A DNA stretch of 64,000 bases from Caballeronia sp. dw_19 (GTDB taxonomy: Bacteria; Pseudomonadota; Gammaproteobacteria; Burkholderiales; Burkholderiaceae). Positions within the stretch are counted from its first letter, which is position 1; every line of letters starts with the position of its first letter. Of this stretch, positions 33,418 through 42,081 are shown one piece after another. The stretch covers positions 124,001 to 188,000 of the forward strand of contig NZ_JAAVUQ010000013.1 in assembly GCF_018449515.1 (NCBI RefSeq), given 5' to 3'. The notes beneath the pieces are model-generated. The model saw only the letters and a list, made by a program, of their open reading frames with translations. It made no database searches and was not told where the DNA came from. Made by a program: the position numbers and the translations under genes.

Positions 33418-35181
33418 CTAATTAAATGAGCAGGCCACATTGCCTTCATGACCCTCGGGAGGTGTCCCGTTCTTACGATCGTCACGACAGTCCGGAACGA
33501 GCGTAATTTCGACGCGACGGTTCGCAGCGCGCCCCGCCTCTGTTTCGTTGCTGGCTTTAGCGCGTGTGTCGCCATAGCCTTGAATCGCGAATCGTGTGGG
33601 GGAGATACCGGATGCGTCGGCCAGCCAGTCGCGCACCGACCCGGCCCGCGCTTCGGAGAGCAACTGATTGCTTCGCGGATCGCCCACGGAATCGGTATGA
33701 CCGGCAATCAATACCCGCTTGGACGGATGCGCTTTAATCAATTCAAGCGCGCCGACCAGTACCCGGTTCGAGCCGGGGTTGAGCACGGCGCTACCACTGT
33801 TGAATAGCGACAAGCTGCTGAGTTCGATCATCGATGCCGGTGGTTCAGGCGGCTGATAAGCGGCAATCAAGGTATTGAGTACGGGAAGCAGCGGTGCCGC
33901 GCGATAGAAGCCCAGGCCGAGCCTTGGAGGCACGCCATTGCTTGCATACGCGGCGAGTTGGTCCCGGTCGCGCTTGATGATATTGAGCCCATCGACACGT
34001 GCTGCGTCCCGGCTCGCCGGGATCGCCCGATAGCGTGCCATGTCGTTGCTTACACGCTCGACCAGGTTGCGGTTCTGCCATGCAGAGGCGGCGGCCGCCG
34101 CACAAAACAGCGCAACGAGCGCAACAAACCCGTGGGCGAGCGCGCGCGGTAACGCACGATGCGTTTGTTGTGCGGCAATGCCCCTGACGAGCGGTTCCGG
34201 CAGCGGATAACGAGCGCTCGCGTCGGTTATCCCGTCCGTATTCGTAGGCAACACGAGCCCGGTTCGATCGAAGCCATACCGCGCAAGTAGTGAATTCGTC
34301 GCCGGTTGACCCTCGACTGCGATCACACCAAACGCGCGAACGTGGACTGCGCGCGTTGATCGTTGATCGTCAGAAAGCGCTGGCATCAGGGCGGCCGTCG
34401 CCCAACGTGTCACGATATCCAGCCGAGCCGCACGACGCGCGCGGGCTTCGCGGACCTCGGGAATCGCCATGCCCGCATATTGCGTAAGACGTGCCGAGAT
34501 CAGCTCAGGCAATGCGGCCACGTTCACGTCATGCCCGCCTGACGTTCCGAACCACGGGCACTCGTCGGCGGTAGGACGCAGTTCGTTCGCATACACCGCG
34601 ACACAAACCGGCAACGGATAACCGACCGCGCGGCCGGCTTCATCGATTGCCGAGCGCCAGCGCCGAAGGCCGCCGATCAACGTTGCCTGATCATTGGCCG
34701 CGTCTGCATCGACCAGATACGCAAGCGCGTCGGGTCCTTGACCGTCGCGCCAGCGTTTGAGCGAATCGGCGAAGTGCGCGAGGCGACTCGGATCACTTAC
34801 GCGTACCCAGATCGCCGTCTCGGTCACGCGGATGGCTTCCTGACCTAACTCGCGACCGAACGCGCTGGCGACAAGCGTGCTGGTTGTCCCAACCACCAGC
34901 ACGAGCGGCGTATTGCGCTTGATATCTGCGGGCAGTCCACTGAGCGCACCGTCGATCTTGCGCAGGACTTGCTGCGTCGCACCCACGCGTGCAATCATGC
35001 GCCGCGTCGCGACAACGATCGCCGCCGTCACACTCAGCACGACGAGCACGCCCGCGAATACGTTCCAGCCGATCGACCACGGTGAACACAGCACCAGCCA
35101 CACAATGGCGAGCGTTGCGATCCATGCAAAGATCGATCGATACGGATAGCCGGTGGGTGAATGGATCGCCGAATGGGTCAC
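33418..35181 (-). CDS. T6SS-associated OmpA-domain membrane protein with TssM-like N-region
   Basis: This protein of about 587 residues has a pair of membrane segments near its start (IFAWIATLAIVWLVLC and a second hydrophobic stretch), then an alpha/beta region (TPLVLVVGTTSTLVASAFG to YPLPVCVAVYANEL). A third membrane segment (ALAHGFVALVALFCAAAAASAW) and a C-terminal OmpA peptidoglycan-binding domain (VLIAGHTDSVGDPRSNQLLSEARAGSV) follow. It should anchor the T6SS membrane complex to the cell wall, a job done in many systems by a fused TssL C-domain. The start is uncertain: GTG 35181 follows the tssL stop, while GTG 35229 would overlap tssL. The alpha/beta region parallels that of TssM in this cluster. 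Confidence 0.85.
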   Translation of the reverse strand: MTHSAIHSPTGYPYRSIFAWIATLAIVWLVLCSPWSIGWNVFAGVLVVLSVTAAIVVATRRMIARVGATQQVLRKIDGALSGLPADIKRNTPLVLVVGTTSTLVASAFGRELGQEAIRVTETAIWVRVSDPSRLAHFADSLKRWRDGQGPDALAYLVDADAANDQATLIGGLRRWRSAIDEAGRAVGYPLPVCVAVYANELRPTADECPWFGTSGGHDVNVAALPELISARLTQYAGMAIPEVREARARRAARLDIVTRWATAALMPALSDDQRSTRAVHVRAFGVIAVEGQPATNSLLARYGFDRTGLVLPTNTDGITDASARYPLPEPLVRGIAAQQTHRALPRALAHGFVALVALFCAAAAASAWQNRNLVERVSNDMARYRAIPASRDAARVDGLNIIKRDRDQLAAYASNGVPPRLGLGFYRAAPLLPVLNTLIAAYQPPEPPASMIELSSLSLFNSGSAVLNPGSNRVLVGALELIKAHPSKRVLIAGHTDSVGDPRSNQLLSEARAGSVRDWLADASGISPTRFAIQGYGDTRAKASNETEAGRAANRRVEITLVPDCRDDRKNGTPPEGHEGNVACSFN

Positions 35182-35192
35182 GGTACGTCCCG

Positions 35193-35864
35193 TCAAACCG
35201 GAATACGCGCGATCGACGCGGTGAGCCACTGCCCCAGCGCCAGATACACGAGTCCAGCAACGAGAACAGCACCTATCACCCAGCCAAGCGGCGAGACGTT
35301 TGTGCTCCAGCGGCGCGAGGCATCCTGCGTGAGCACCACTGTACCCGAGGTATCTACACTCCCGGCTTGACCGATGCGCTGGTCGAGCGCACGCATGAGT
35401 TCCAGGCGCGCATCGGCGCCGCTCAGTGCGAACTTGCCCTTGAACCCAAGTGCGAGCACGGTGTTAAACATGTGCAACAGGGCAAGTTTAGGTCTTGGTT
35501 CCGCGAGCCGCTGCTGGATCTTGTCGATGAGTTCGTAGCCTGCATCATTGCTTTTGAATTGCTGCACCTGGAGCGGTTCGCGCTCCCATGCGTCGCGCTC
35601 CGTTCCCTTCAAATGGGCAAGGGCCGTTTCGTCCAGCAGCGCGCATTGAGCGTAAGTTGCATCTCGTACGACATCGGGAAGGTGACCTGCCGCCCTGAGT
35701 TCGCGCCCGAGCGCATCGACTTGCGCGACGCATTTCGCCCTGAACGACACGAAAGTGAGAGATGACGCGTCATCGGCAAGGCTCGCGACAGTAAACGCGG
35801 TGTCGCGAAAGGCGTTCGGTAATAGCGCTGTGTATTTGTCGGGCGAAGTAGTTATCTCGTTCAT
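35193..35864 (-). CDS. tssL: T6SS membrane complex protein TssL (DotU-like, short form)
   Basis: This 223-residue protein has the DotU cytoplasmic helical domain (YAQCALLDETALAH, LQVQQFKSNDAGYELIDKIQ, LLHMFNTVLALGFKGKF) and one C-terminal membrane segment (LGWVIGAVLVAGLVYLALGQWL). It lacks a fused peptidoglycan-binding domain; the next gene supplies an OmpA domain separately. TssL links TssM to the baseplate. Its start overlaps the tssK stop by four bases. Confidence 0.94.
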   Translation of the reverse strand: MNEITTSPDKYTALLPNAFRDTAFTVASLADDASSLTFVSFRAKCVAQVDALGRELRAAGHLPDVVRDATYAQCALLDETALAHLKGTERDAWEREPLQVQQFKSNDAGYELIDKIQQRLAEPRPKLALLHMFNTVLALGFKGKFALSGADARLELMRALDQRIGQAGSVDTSGTVVLTQDASRRWSTNVSPLGWVIGAVLVAGLVYLALGQWLTASIARIPV

Positions 35865-37207
35865 GTCGGCAGCACCGCGTAGAGTTCAAGGACGACATCG
35901 GGAATGGACGACGGCACATAGAACTGGCACGCGCGCGCCGCGATCATCCGTTTGAACGCAGGGTGAGCACTGTCGAGCGCAAAATACTGGCTTTCGATGC
36001 GAATTGGGATCGCGGCCGGCAAGCGCGACATGACGCGCAACGGAATGCCCGGCATCGCCGAATTCACGATCTGCTCGACCTCATCCGGCGCACCCGCCTT
36101 GCACAATCGCGGCAACTGTTCGAGCAACACGTGCGCCGGCAGTGACGACTGCACCGACAGGTAATAGTCGGCGCCATCGGTCAGGCGCTCGTCGTTGATC
36201 TTGCCTGCCCACATCGTGTGTTTCGGACGTTCCAGCGTAATCGGCACGACACGGGACGGAATGACGGTATCAAGCAGCACGCGAATAAGCGATTCCAGTT
36301 CCGCGAACATCGGCTCGGGCGCGTGGTGATCGTAGGCGGGAATGGCCTGCAGCGTCTCGGTGGTGGAGAACGTCAGCAAAGAGCCGGCCAGGCGCGCCAG
36401 CACACCGTAGAGCCGCTCTGGATGCTGTCGGGGCGCCGCGCACAGCCGCGCGAGGTCCGGCCAGGTGCTGTTCACGCTGTGAAGCAGCCAGAAGAGCGAT
36501 ACATCGGACACAGCGTAGTCGGCGATCTGATCCGAACGCTCCCGGCGACGCACCGCGAGACTCGCGCTTTTTGCGCTGAGGATCTCGGACAAACGCTTCA
36601 CGCGTTCCATCAAGCGCTCGTTCGCTGACAGGAACAAACACGGCGGCACGAACGCTGGATCGAACTCGAACAATCCCTGCGTGTTGCGCAGCAGACGCCC
36701 GATCGGGCACGTGACATAACTATCCGGCGCTTCGAAGTCAAAGAGCAATGCGAGTGCGTGTCGCTCGACGCTCAGCTCCTCATGACCTTCGCCGTTGATA
36801 TCGGCGACGTTCAAATATTCGCGCACGAAACGGCGCGGCCGCGCGTGACGCTCGCCTTCCTCGATGCAATTTCCGCCTTGCGCATCGATCAGGGGCAGCC
36901 CGATCGACACCACGACGCCATCGACCGTGGTCGATATGTCGCTCAGTTGACGCGGAACCGGCAAGCGATCCGCCGTCTCCGAATCGATAAACGTACCATC
37001 GGGCAAACGCACATCGATTGCGTTGAGTTGCAGTCGGTTGACGCCCAGCGCTTGCTGGTCGAATACGACGCGGCTTAAACCCCACGGATCGGCGCTGATC
37101 ATTCTCGCAACCCGCTCGTCAGCGAACTGATTCCACATCGCCTGTTGCTGGAAATGCTGGGGCGTCATGAACACACCCTTGGCCCACAGCGGTCTGGTTA
37201 TTTTCAT
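35861..37207 (-). CDS. tssK: T6SS baseplate protein TssK
   Basis: This 448-residue protein opens with the characteristic RPLWAKGVFMTPQHFQQQAMW and contains SVERHALALLFDF and LPRLCKAGAPDEVEQIVNSA segments of the family. TssK connects the baseplate with the TssL/TssM membrane complex. It follows a hairpin-bearing gap after tssC and is coupled to tssL by an ATGA overlap. The ribosome-binding site is weak. Confidence 0.95.
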   Translation of the reverse strand: MKITRPLWAKGVFMTPQHFQQQAMWNQFADERVARMISADPWGLSRVVFDQQALGVNRLQLNAIDVRLPDGTFIDSETADRLPVPRQLSDISTTVDGVVVSIGLPLIDAQGGNCIEEGERHARPRRFVREYLNVADINGEGHEELSVERHALALLFDFEAPDSYVTCPIGRLLRNTQGLFEFDPAFVPPCLFLSANERLMERVKRLSEILSAKSASLAVRRRERSDQIADYAVSDVSLFWLLHSVNSTWPDLARLCAAPRQHPERLYGVLARLAGSLLTFSTTETLQAIPAYDHHAPEPMFAELESLIRVLLDTVIPSRVVPITLERPKHTMWAGKINDERLTDGADYYLSVQSSLPAHVLLEQLPRLCKAGAPDEVEQIVNSAMPGIPLRVMSRLPAAIPIRIESQYFALDSAHPAFKRMIAARACQFYVPSSIPDVVLELYAVLPT

Positions 37208-37243
37208 TCTTTATTTTTGTGTTTCTTTTATGCGCGCAGAGAG

Positions 37244-37271
37244 GCGCTGCACGGTAGCAACCGTGCAGCGC
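37244..37271. terminator. Perfect 12-bp hairpin between tssC and tssK
   Basis: GCGCTGCACGGT (37244-37255), a four-base loop and ACCGTGCAGCGC (37260-37271) form a perfect stem in the 118-bp gap. In the direction of tssC transcription no T-run follows, so it may be a partial terminator or RNA-processing site that lets sheath genes be made in excess over the baseplate genes. Confidence 0.6.
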
Positions 37272-37325
37272 GACTGACTCTATTGATGCGTTGCTTTCTA
37301 AAACCGCGAGCTAATGCTTAACGCT

Positions 37326-38891
37326 TCAGCTTTTCGCCTTGGGCATCTGCGAAACCAGCGATAAATTCAGATCCATGCCTTCAATCTGGAAGTGCGGCAC
37401 GATGAAGAGCTTCACGCGGAAAAATCCCGGGTTGTCTTCAATGTCTTCTACCGTCACCTTCGCCTCGCGCAGCGGATGCGATGCCTGCAGCGAATCGCCC
37501 GGATCGGTCATCTCGGTGACGAGCGTCTTGATCCACGTATTCAGTTCGAGTTCGAGCACGCGCCGGTCTTTGGTCGTGCCGATGTTCTCGCGCTGAATCA
37601 GCTTCAGGTAATGCGCAATGCGCGAGAGCAGGAAGATGTACGGCAGGCGCGCGTTGACGCGGCTATTCGCCGTGGCATCCTTCGTGTCATAAATCGCCGG
37701 CTTCTGTGCCGAGTGCGCCGAGAAGAAACACGCGTGATCGTGGTTCTTGTAATACGACAGAGGAATGAAACCGAGATTGGCGAACTCGAATTCGCGCGTT
37801 TCCGGAATCAACACTTCGGTCGGGATCTTCGCCTGATTGCCCGTTCCGAGGTCATACAGGTGAATCGGCAAATCACCAACCAGACCGCCCGCTTGCGGAC
37901 CGCGAATCTGCACGCACCAGCCGTTATCGATAAAGCTCTTCACCATGTTCGCCGCGAACGCGAACGAAGCGTTGGCCCAGAGATATCGGTTGTGATCCGG
38001 TCCCTTGACCGCTTCCGTGTAGTTGAATGCGCGCACGGGCACCGTATCTGGACCGTAGGGCAAACGCACGAGGAAGCGCGGCAGCGTCAAGCCGATATAG
38101 CGCGCGTCGTCCGATTCGCGGAAGCTCTTCCACTTCAGATATTCAGCACGATCAAAGTAATTGCCGATGTCACGAATGCTCGCGACCTCTTCCATCGATT
38201 CCTTGCCGAAGAACTTCGGCGCAACAGAGCCGATAAACGGCATGTGAGCAGCAGCCGAGACCTTTGAAATATTACGCAGTAACGCAATATCCTGCGGGCT
38301 GCGGTCGAACTCATAGTTCGAGATCACAGAACCAATCGGCTCGCCGCCCGGGGTGTCGTATTCCTGGATGTACGTGTGAAGATACAGGCCGCTTTGGATG
38401 ATTTCCGGCGTGTCTTCGAAGTCCTGGCGCAACGCGTCCTTCGATACATCCAGCACTTCAATCTTGACGTTCTTGCGGAAGTCCGTGCCGTCGACGAGAA
38501 ACTTGAGACCGCGCCATGCAGATTCGATTTGCTGGAATGTCTCGTTGTGCATGATCGCGTCGAGTTGCTCGCTAATCTTGCGATCGATGCTCGCCATGTG
38601 ATGGTCGATCAGGCTCTTGTCCAGACGGTCCACGTGCTGGGACGATTCGGCGATCATATCGAGGAACACGCGCAGCGCTTGCGTTACGCGCTCGTCAGCC
38701 GACGATTCGGATAGGGAATCGGGGTTGTGAAAGGAGCCAACCGAGCGAGCGGAGGCAACCGTATTCAAATTGATCTTGTTAAAGAGATTCGCGTAGACGT
38801 TCTCTTCAACGATTGCCGTAGCGGCAACGGGTTTATCCAGGACGAGCGTTTCCGCCGCAGCCTCGTGGATGCGGGATTCGTTTTTTGCCAT
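37326..38891 (-). CDS. tssC: T6SS contractile sheath large subunit TssC (VipB)
   Basis: This 521-residue protein has typical TssC parts: DKSLIDHHMASIDRKISEQLDAIMHN at the N-side, ESAWRGLKFLVDGTDF, PFIGSVAPKFFGKESM, LRLPYG-like FLVRLPYGPDT and a C-terminal PGFFRVKLFIVPHFQIEG. It forms the contractile sheath with TssB. It follows tssB by 60 bp on the same strand, and the hairpin at 37244-37271 lies behind it. Confidence 0.97.
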   Translation of the reverse strand: MAKNESRIHEAAAETLVLDKPVAATAIVEENVYANLFNKINLNTVASARSVGSFHNPDSLSESSADERVTQALRVFLDMIAESSQHVDRLDKSLIDHHMASIDRKISEQLDAIMHNETFQQIESAWRGLKFLVDGTDFRKNVKIEVLDVSKDALRQDFEDTPEIIQSGLYLHTYIQEYDTPGGEPIGSVISNYEFDRSPQDIALLRNISKVSAAAHMPFIGSVAPKFFGKESMEEVASIRDIGNYFDRAEYLKWKSFRESDDARYIGLTLPRFLVRLPYGPDTVPVRAFNYTEAVKGPDHNRYLWANASFAFAANMVKSFIDNGWCVQIRGPQAGGLVGDLPIHLYDLGTGNQAKIPTEVLIPETREFEFANLGFIPLSYYKNHDHACFFSAHSAQKPAIYDTKDATANSRVNARLPYIFLLSRIAHYLKLIQRENIGTTKDRRVLELELNTWIKTLVTEMTDPGDSLQASHPLREAKVTVEDIEDNPGFFRVKLFIVPHFQIEGMDLNLSLVSQMPKAKS

Positions 38892-38951
38892 GATGTGTCT
38901 TCTCGATAAAACGGGTTATTGGACTGACGACGCAGCGGACAACGCAGTTGA

Positions 38952-39458
38952 CTACGCGGCCGACGGCGCGGATTCAGCGATGCCTTGAAGCTCCGCGCGC
39001 AAGCTGGCGGACATCGTCGGGTCTAACAAGATTTTTTCGAGTTCACGGCGGAACGTGGCGTTATCCAGCAGGTTTGATTTCAGGTCGCGTAGGAGATTGC
39101 GTGCCGACATCAAAGTACGAAGTTCGGGGACGCGAGCGGCGACTCGCTCAGGGCGAAAGTCCTCCATCGACTTGAAGTCCAGGTCGACGGGCAGTTCGCT
39201 GCCGTCGCCGGCCAGTGTGTTCACCACCGATATTTTGGCTTTTGGATTCAGGTCGGCCAAAACCGAATTGAAGTTGTTTTTATTGACCGAAACCTTGACG
39301 CGCTCGCCGAGTGCCAACGTGTTTTGGCCGTTGCTGTAATCACCCATCACCAGCAGTTTTAGCGGCAGTTCAACCTTCTTCGATGCCCCGCCCGTGTGAA
39401 GGTCAAGCTTGATATTGACGCGTGCTTTAGGCACTTCATTCTGAAAACTTTCGGCCAT
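38952..39458 (-). CDS. tssB: T6SS contractile sheath small subunit TssB (VipA)
   Basis: This 168-residue protein opens MAESFQNEVPKARVNIKLDL and has VELPLKLLVMGDYSNGQN and FKSMEDFRPERVAARVPEL, all typical of TssB. It pairs with TssC in the sheath. GGAGAAG precedes the ATG. It is the first gene of the leftward T6SS operon, divergent from vgrG across about 200 bp, where promoters for both arms must lie. Confidence 0.97.
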   Translation of the reverse strand: MAESFQNEVPKARVNIKLDLHTGGASKKVELPLKLLVMGDYSNGQNTLALGERVKVSVNKNNFNSVLADLNPKAKISVVNTLAGDGSELPVDLDFKSMEDFRPERVAARVPELRTLMSARNLLRDLKSNLLDNATFRRELEKILLDPTMSASLRAELQGIAESAPSAA

Positions 39459-39659
39459 TTTGCTTCTCCGTTTTTTGGTCTTTATTTGGTTAGCACAACC
39501 AATCTCGCGAAAAACGGTAACACGTGATTCGGATAAAAATCCACCGAAACCCTACTAGGACAAATCCGATTTTTGATTTGCGACCATTCGTTACCAAAAT
39601 CACTTTCCTCTTTGCCCAGGTTCAACGATCATCCACGAGTTTGACTGTTCAGCGAACCA

Positions 39660-42077
39660 ATGAGGTCGAACGTTTCGCGTTTTGCATCGGTACACGCCGT
39701 GCAAAACAACGCAGACGGTGACCTTGCAGAGCAAATCGAGGGCCTTAAAAAGATGGCAGAAACTGATCAGGGAGCGGGATCGCAACGCTCGTCCGGCGCA
39801 CTCATAACGGGTCGGCAGGCGTATCACGTTGACGTGCCGAGCGCGACGAACGCGAAGGACCTGTCCGTGGTGTCCTATCATCTGCGCGAGGCCATGAGTG
39901 AGCCCTACGAGATCGTGGTCCAAGTGACGCACCCCGAGCAGCTCACGCGCGCTGACTTCCTCGGCCGCGATGCGCACTTCACGATCACCGCCGAAGACGG
40001 CTCGCAGCCGCGCATATACACCGGCATCCTCGTCAGTTTGATACGGACCAAGAAGACGAAGGACGAGTTTCACTACACCTTCGTCATTAAGTCGCAGATC
40101 GCACGTTTGGGCCTCGTGCACGCAAGCCGCGTGTTTCAGCACCAGAGCGGGCCGCAGGTCATCGAATCAATTCTGCTGCGCGATAAGTTCATGGACCATC
40201 AGTTTGTCTTCAAGCTGCGCCGTGACTATCCCATCCATGATTTCCGGCTGCAGTACCAGATGTCGGATCTTGACTATATTCGCCTGATCTGCGAGCAAGA
40301 AGGAATTTTCTTCTATACAGAACAAGGAAAGCATGGTGACGTGATCGTGTTCGGAGACGATATCGATCACTACGTCTATACGCCTCAGTTGAAGGTGCCG
40401 TACCGGGAGAACGCCGGGCTTGAGGCGGGGATTGAAGCGGTGTTCGCGCTGGAGACGCACGCTGAAGTGGTGCCGCAATCAGTGATGGTCGCCGACTACA
40501 ACCCGCTGATTGCATGGGAGCGCTTCAAGGACGAAGCCAACGTCGCGATCAACGATACGACGACCTACGGCACACCGTATATCTACGGCACGAATCATCT
40601 GAATCAGGCTGGCGCGCAGTGGGAAGCTCAGTTGCGCCACGAGGCGGCCATTGCGTGGCAGGTGGTCTACCACGGCAAAAGCAATGTGCTGGAGTTGCGG
40701 CCGGGGCGCATTCTGCGCATCGATGAACCCCTGCCCGATGCGCCCAGTGGGCAGGTGATTATCGAGGTGACGCATTCCGGTGGCCGGGGCAAGGCTTACA
40801 CCAATTCGTATAAAGCGATCCCGTCCGACCGACGTTTTCGCATGAAAATAGACGAAAGCAAGTGGCCGAAGATCAGCGGTGCGCTCAGTGCACGCGTCAC
40901 GTCGCCGAACAAATACCCGTATCCGTACATCACGAAGTTCGGTCATTACACGGTTCGGCTCGACCTCGATTTCGATGCCTGGAATCCGGGTGGTGAAAGC
41001 GTGCCGCTGCGGTTGGCAAAGCCCTTCGCGGGCGGGCTGCAGACCGGCTTCCACTTCCCTGTGCTTGATGGCACGGAAGCGGTCATCATGGCCCGCGATG
41101 GCGACCCGAATAAGCTCTTCATCTCGCAGTTCCATCACACGAGTCTGCAGACCGACCTGATCACGAATCAGGATCGGTGGATGTCGCGCCACGTTATTCG
41201 TACGCAGAGCAATAACAAGCTGCGTATGGAGGACTGGAAAGGTGAGGAACATGTCAAGCTTTCGACAGAGCATTCGGGAAAGAGCCAGTTAAGTCTTGGA
41301 CATCTGGTCGATAGCCAACGGCAGAAGCGCGGCGAAGGTTACGAGCTAAGGACATCGGGTTGGGGCGCGATCCGCGGCGGAAAGGGCTTGTTCATCTCCG
41401 CAGATGATCAGCCTGCGGCCAACGGCCAGCAGCTCGAAATGGCTGCTGCAAAAGGGCTGCTAGAGCAGGCGCTGAGGCAAATGCAAGGGCTTGCAGAAGC
41501 GACGCGTGCCGCGCAAGCGCTAGCGGCCAACCTTAATGAGCAAAAGGCACTTCTCAATGGAACGCTGAACGAGCTGAAAAATGCTGGAATCCTGGTGAGC
41601 GCACCAAATGGCATTGCCTTAGCGTCGGGCACACATTTGCAGTTGTCTGCAAGTCTCAATCTCATTGCGACCGCCGGTGGCAACGCTGATATCGGTGTGG
41701 TCAAGCGTTTTACGGTGGCTGCTGGCGAAGCCATATCAATGTGCGCACATAAGCTTGGGATGAAGCTATTCGCGGCGAAGGGAAAAGTCGAAATTCAAGC
41801 GCAGAGCGACGCCTTGGACCTCCTCGCAGACAAGCACTTATGTGTGGCGAGCGTTAGCGAGGACGTGTTGATAGCAGGATGCAAGAAGGTCGTCATGGCA
41901 AGCGGCGGCGCCAGCATCAAGATTGAGAACGGTAGTGTCGAGATCTCCTGTCCGGGTGACTTCAGGATCAAGGCTGCGTCCTTCACCTTCGATGGACCCG
42001 ATAGTTTCGAAGCTCCGCTGCCCACGTTGCCCGACAGCACCTTGAAGATAACCACGTCATATACCACTTCGCGCTAA
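39660..42077 (+). CDS. vgrG: T6SS spike protein VgrG (TssI)
   Basis: This protein of 805 residues combines a gp27-like part (RADFLGRDAHFTITAEDGSQPRIYTG, in family position), a gp5-like OB-fold core and a C-terminal DUF2345 beta-helix (GILVSAPNGIALASG, IKIENGSVEISCPGDFRIKAAS). It trimerises at the tip of the Hcp tube and carries effectors. There is no further catalytic extension. The frame is open from ATG 39660; ATG 39753 (MAETDQGAGSQ), with GAGGG upstream, is a realistic alternative start. The effector gene follows after four bases. Confidence 0.95.
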   Translation: MRSNVSRFASVHAVQNNADGDLAEQIEGLKKMAETDQGAGSQRSSGALITGRQAYHVDVPSATNAKDLSVVSYHLREAMSEPYEIVVQVTHPEQLTRADFLGRDAHFTITAEDGSQPRIYTGILVSLIRTKKTKDEFHYTFVIKSQIARLGLVHASRVFQHQSGPQVIESILLRDKFMDHQFVFKLRRDYPIHDFRLQYQMSDLDYIRLICEQEGIFFYTEQGKHGDVIVFGDDIDHYVYTPQLKVPYRENAGLEAGIEAVFALETHAEVVPQSVMVADYNPLIAWERFKDEANVAINDTTTYGTPYIYGTNHLNQAGAQWEAQLRHEAAIAWQVVYHGKSNVLELRPGRILRIDEPLPDAPSGQVIIEVTHSGGRGKAYTNSYKAIPSDRRFRMKIDESKWPKISGALSARVTSPNKYPYPYITKFGHYTVRLDLDFDAWNPGGESVPLRLAKPFAGGLQTGFHFPVLDGTEAVIMARDGDPNKLFISQFHHTSLQTDLITNQDRWMSRHVIRTQSNNKLRMEDWKGEEHVKLSTEHSGKSQLSLGHLVDSQRQKRGEGYELRTSGWGAIRGGKGLFISADDQPAANGQQLEMAAAKGLLEQALRQMQGLAEATRAAQALAANLNEQKALLNGTLNELKNAGILVSAPNGIALASGTHLQLSASLNLIATAGGNADIGVVKRFTVAAGEAISMCAHKLGMKLFAAKGKVEIQAQSDALDLLADKHLCVASVSEDVLIAGCKKVVMASGGASIKIENGSVEISCPGDFRIKAASFTFDGPDSFEAPLPTLPDSTLKITTSYTTSR

Positions 42078-42081
42078 GACC

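Noticed and set aside
39459..39659. Possible sigma-54 promoter between tssB and vgrG
   Set aside because: I looked for a GG-N10-GC signature because some T6SS clusters use sigma-54, but no convincing match was found by eye.
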